DNA of 64,000 nucleotides from Phymorhynchus buccinoides (Eukaryota; Mollusca; Gastropoda; Neogastropoda; Raphitomidae): NCBI GenBank assembly GCA_017654935.2, contig CM065706.1, positions 4,320,379 to 4,384,378 of the forward strand, read 5' to 3'. Shown piece by piece: positions 61,240 to 64,000 of this stretch (position 1 is its first letter; each line of letters starts with the position of its first letter). The notes under the pieces were generated by a model. It saw only the letters and a program-made list of their open reading frames with translations, ran no database searches and was not told where the DNA came from. The position numbers and the translations under genes were made by a program.

Positions 61240-62215
61240 TGGCGAAAGAGATAAAGTTTCATTAAGATCGCTTCAGTGGTTTAGGCACTGAAATGTCAGT
61301 TGGTCCCAACCTTTTACAGCTTGGCTGTTCCAGTATCAGTACCTGGTTACAAAGACAAAGTTTCATTAAGATTGCTTCAGTGGTTTAGGCACTAACATGT
61401 CAGTTGGTCCCAACCTTTTACAGCTTGGCTGTTCCAGTATCAGTACCTGGTTACAAAGACAAAGTTTCATTAAGATCGCTTCAGTGGTTTAGGCACTAAA
61501 ATGTCAGTTGGTCCCAACCTTTTACAGCTTGGCTGTTCCAGTATCAGTACCTGGGTACAAAGACAAAGCTTCATTAAGATCGCTTCAGTGGTTTAGGCAC
61601 TAACATGTCAGTTGGTCCCAACCTTTTACAGCTTGGCTGTGCCAGTATCAGTACTTGGGTACAAAGACAAAGCTTCATTAAGATCGCTTCAGTGGTTTAG
61701 GCACTAACATGTCAGTTGGTCCCAACCTTTTACAGCTTGGCTGTTCCAGTATCAGTACCTGGGTACAAAGACAAAGCTTCATTAAGATCGCTTCAGTGGT
61801 TTAGGCACTAACATGTCAGTTGGTCCCAACCTTTTACAGCTTGGCTGTGCCAGTATCAGTACTTGGGTACAAAGACAAAGCTTCATTAAGATCGCTTCAG
61901 TGGTTTAGGCACTAAAATGTCAGTTGGTCCCAACCTTTTACAGCTTGGCTGTTCCAGTATCAGTACCTGGGTACAAAGACAAAGCTTCATTAAGATCGTT
62001 TCAGTGGTTTAGGCACTAACATGTCAGTTGGTCCCAACCTTTTACAGCTTGGCTGTTCCAGTATCAGTACTTGGGTACAAAGACAAAGCTTCATTAAGAT
62101 CGCTTCAGTGGTTTAGGCACTAACATGTCAGTTGGTCCCAACCTTTTACAGCTTGGCTGTTCCAGTATCAGTACTTGGGTACAAAGACAAAGCTTCATTA
62201 AGATCGCTTCAGTGT
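61240..62215. repeat. 105-bp minisatellite, diverged relative of the acceptor array
   Basis: Nine regular copies of a unit with CTTCATTAAGATCGCTTCAG, TGGTTTAGGCACTAACATGT, CAGTTGGTCCCAACCTTTTA and CAGCTTGGCTGTTCCAGTAT. On the minus strand each still carries CCAG|GTACTGATACTGGAACAG, an acceptor-like AG plus exon-start-like sequence with an in-frame TGA. Confidence 0.93.
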
Positions 62216-62217
62216 TG

Positions 62218-62515
62218 CAGACAGAATTGAGTATAAACTAAACACTCTTTGCAATAATAAATCTATCCATAAAGCTGCTCCATCCTACCTCTGCAACAAT
62301 ATTTCCAGCTCGCACATTACGTTCAGTTTCTGACCCTCTTTCTCTCCAGATCCCTAGGTATAAGCTTTCAACTGTTGGTCGGCGCTCTTTTGCTGTTTCA
62401 GGACCGACATCTTGGAACAAACTTCCTCTCAGCGACCGACCCTCTCTGCTTTCAAGTCAAACCTCAAAACCCACCTGTTTTCCCCGCCATTCTCTCTTTC
62501 CCTCCCTCTTTCTTG
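62218..62515 (+). pseudogene. LINE ORF2 C-terminal fragment
   Basis: Plus-strand codons in shifting frames read RIEYKLNTLCNNKS, HKAAPSYLCNNI, PRYKLSTVGRRSFAVSGPTS then WNKLPLSDRPSLLSFKSNLK and THLF. This is the canonical end of CR1/L2-group reverse transcriptases, homologous to the end of the 15-kb LINE. It abuts the 105-bp array on its left. Confidence 0.75.
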
Positions 62516-62522
62516 CCTTTAG

Positions 62523-62747
62523 GTCTATTTCTCAAATGTGTGTGTGTTATGTTATTGTTCGTCTTTGATTAGCGTCTTTGTTTGAATGCATTATGAATGT
62601 GTAATATGTGTGCGTGCTTCGATCTGATTTCTATCAAGAATTATGAATGTGTAATATGTGTATGTGTGTTATGTTATTGTTCGTCTTTGTACAGCGTCTT
62701 TGTTTGAATGCATTATGAATGTGTAATATGTGTGTGTGTGTGGTGTG

Positions 62748-62831
<84 letters not shown>

Positions 62832-63112
62832 GTTTATGTGTTCGTCTTTGTAACAGCGTCTTTGTTTGAATGCATTATGAATGTGTAATATGTGTGTGTG
62901 TGTGTTATGTTATTGTTCGTCTTTGTACAGCGTCTTTGTTTGAATGCATTATGAATGTGTAATGTGTGTGTGTGTTTATGTTATTTGTTCGTCTTTGTAC
63001 AGCGTCTTTGCTTGAATGCATTATGAATGTGTAATATGTGTGTGTGTGTTATGTTATTGTTCGTCTTTGTACAGCGTCTTTGTTTGAATGCATTATGAAT
63101 GTGTAATATGTG

Positions 63113-63158
<46 letters not shown>

Positions 63159-63209
63159 TATTGTTCGTCTTTATACAGCGTCTTTGTTTGAATGCATTAT
63201 GAATGCTTA

Positions 63210-63299
<90 letters not shown>

Positions 63300-63400
63300 G
63301 TTATTGTTCGTCTTTGTACAGCGTCTTTGTTTGAATGCATTATGAATGTGTAATATGTGTGCGTGCTTCGATCTGATTTCTATCAATAATGAAGATTTAA
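62523..63400. repeat. Tandemly repeated LINE 3' tail with GT expansions
   Basis: About eight copies of a segment with TTATGTTATTGTTCGTCTTT, GTACAGCGTCTTTGTTTGAA and TGCATTATGAATGTGTAATA, each joined by a (GT)n run of variable length. The first copy continues from the LINE fragment's 3' UTR, so the array arose by amplification of the element's tail. Confidence 0.9.
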
Positions 63401-63434
63401 GCATTGCATAAAAACTGTATGTTGTTGCTTAGAC

Positions 63435-63745
63435 ACTTCTTCTTCTTCTTCTTCTTCGATCGCTCAGACAGTTTCCTGTCATATATGAGCGTAGATGCGT
63501 CATGCTGCTGTTGTGCGCCTAACTAAGAAATAGTTAGGCCCAGCAAGTCCGACTTCGGCTGGAGGAAATGTTTTTGAAAGTGTTTCGTGAAAAAAAAAAG
63601 GCAGGAGAATGGACCGGTAAAGGCAGAAAGATAGTAGATGTACAGTAAGCAAAGGGAAAAGGCAGAGTCAAAGAGAGTGACAGACTGGAGGAAGTTTACA
63701 AGCACAGAACTTCCAGAAGGTGGGGGAACTATTTATGCAAAAGAC
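63435..63745 (+). mobile_element. SINE-like dispersed repeat (same family as 26385), intact copy
   Basis: Begins in (CTT)n, then TCGCTCAGACAGTTTCCTGT through CTTCCAGAAGGTGGGGGAAC and TATTTATGCAAAAGAC. Close to the 26-kb copy and useful as the uninterrupted reference for the nested insertion at 59.5 kb. Confidence 0.65.
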
Positions 63746-63759
63746 CCCCCGGTATCCCG

Positions 63760-64000
63760 AGATGTCCGAGTTGGTTCCTGCCTTGCACAGTTTGTTGTTC
63801 CACTACCATGAATAGCTGGTTGTAAGAGAGAAAGTTTTGTTAAGATCCGTTCAGTGATTTAGACACTGAGATGTCCGAGTTGGTTCCTGCCTTGTACAGT
63901 TTGTGGTTCCACTACCATGAATAGCTGGTTGTAAAAGAGAAAGTTTTGTTAAGATCCGTTCGGTGATTTAGACACTAAAATGTCATAGATTACCCCCCGC
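63760..64000. repeat. Further diverged copies of the acceptor-array unit
   Basis: Two copies of about 105 bp containing GAGATGTCCGAGTTGGTTCC, TGCC, TTGTTGTTCCACTACCATGA, AATAGCTGG and TTTTGTTAAGATCCGTTC, clearly related to the units at 60.0-61.2 kb. The array therefore resumes after the SINE-like insertion and continues past the window end. Confidence 0.8.

Overview
This is a repeat-choked piece of a metazoan nuclear genome, most likely a marine gastropod mollusc. The grounds are long (GT)n and (GA)n microsatellites, split genes with GT-AG introns, CR1/L2-like LINE debris, tRNA-derived SINEs, several MITE families and a 500-N scaffold gap. A single exon coding for a signal peptide plus an acidic propeptide ending in Lys-Arg resembles a venom-peptide (conopeptide-like) precursor. 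That hints at a cone-snail relative (Conoidea) but does not prove it. There is no bacterial-style coding, no operon and no CRISPR array.

Layout. 0-5 kb: a 512-bp palindromic element with target-site duplication (TSD), GT microsatellites, a palindromic MITE, a LINE 3' fragment, a U2-snRNA-derived fragment, a TTAA-flanked MITE and an ACAAT-type satellite. 5.9-7.4 kb: a 32-bp minisatellite. 7.5-8.9 kb: simple repeats and a SINE. 9-13 kb: mostly featureless. 13.05-13.25 kb: the secreted-peptide exon, followed by a 28/38-bp minisatellite. 15.0-16.8 kb: a 5'-truncated LINE with an open reverse-transcriptase frame. 17.6-24.6 kb: a partial segmental triplication. One copy carries a MITE and one a SINE, and the corresponding unoccupied sites are preserved in the sister copies. 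25.3-29.2 kb: second copies of the MITEs, long CA/GT tracts and LINE/SINE debris. 29.96-32.08 kb: a non-autonomous hAT-like element with 8-bp TSD and a BED-finger remnant, swollen by microsatellites. 33.6-34.1 kb: the gap.

After the gap, roughly 36-52 kb carries many one-base indels relative to repeat copies elsewhere, as if filled with unpolished long reads. On the minus strand, several exon-like segments (38.2, 40.7, 47.6, 48.7, 55.8 and 59.9 kb) are compatible with one large immunoglobulin-superfamily gene. The two best exons have consistent intron phases. Together they resemble the end of Ig1 and the start of Ig2 of an L1CAM/neuroglian-type neural adhesion molecule.

The most striking observation is that the introns next to these exons are filled with tandem arrays made from the exon's own splice junctions. 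About 34 copies of the exon-end/5' splice site lie just downstream of the 55.73-55.93 kb exon. Two dozen or so copies of the 3' splice site/exon start lie upstream of the 59.77-59.97 kb exon. A smaller third case is at 40.6-40.9 kb.
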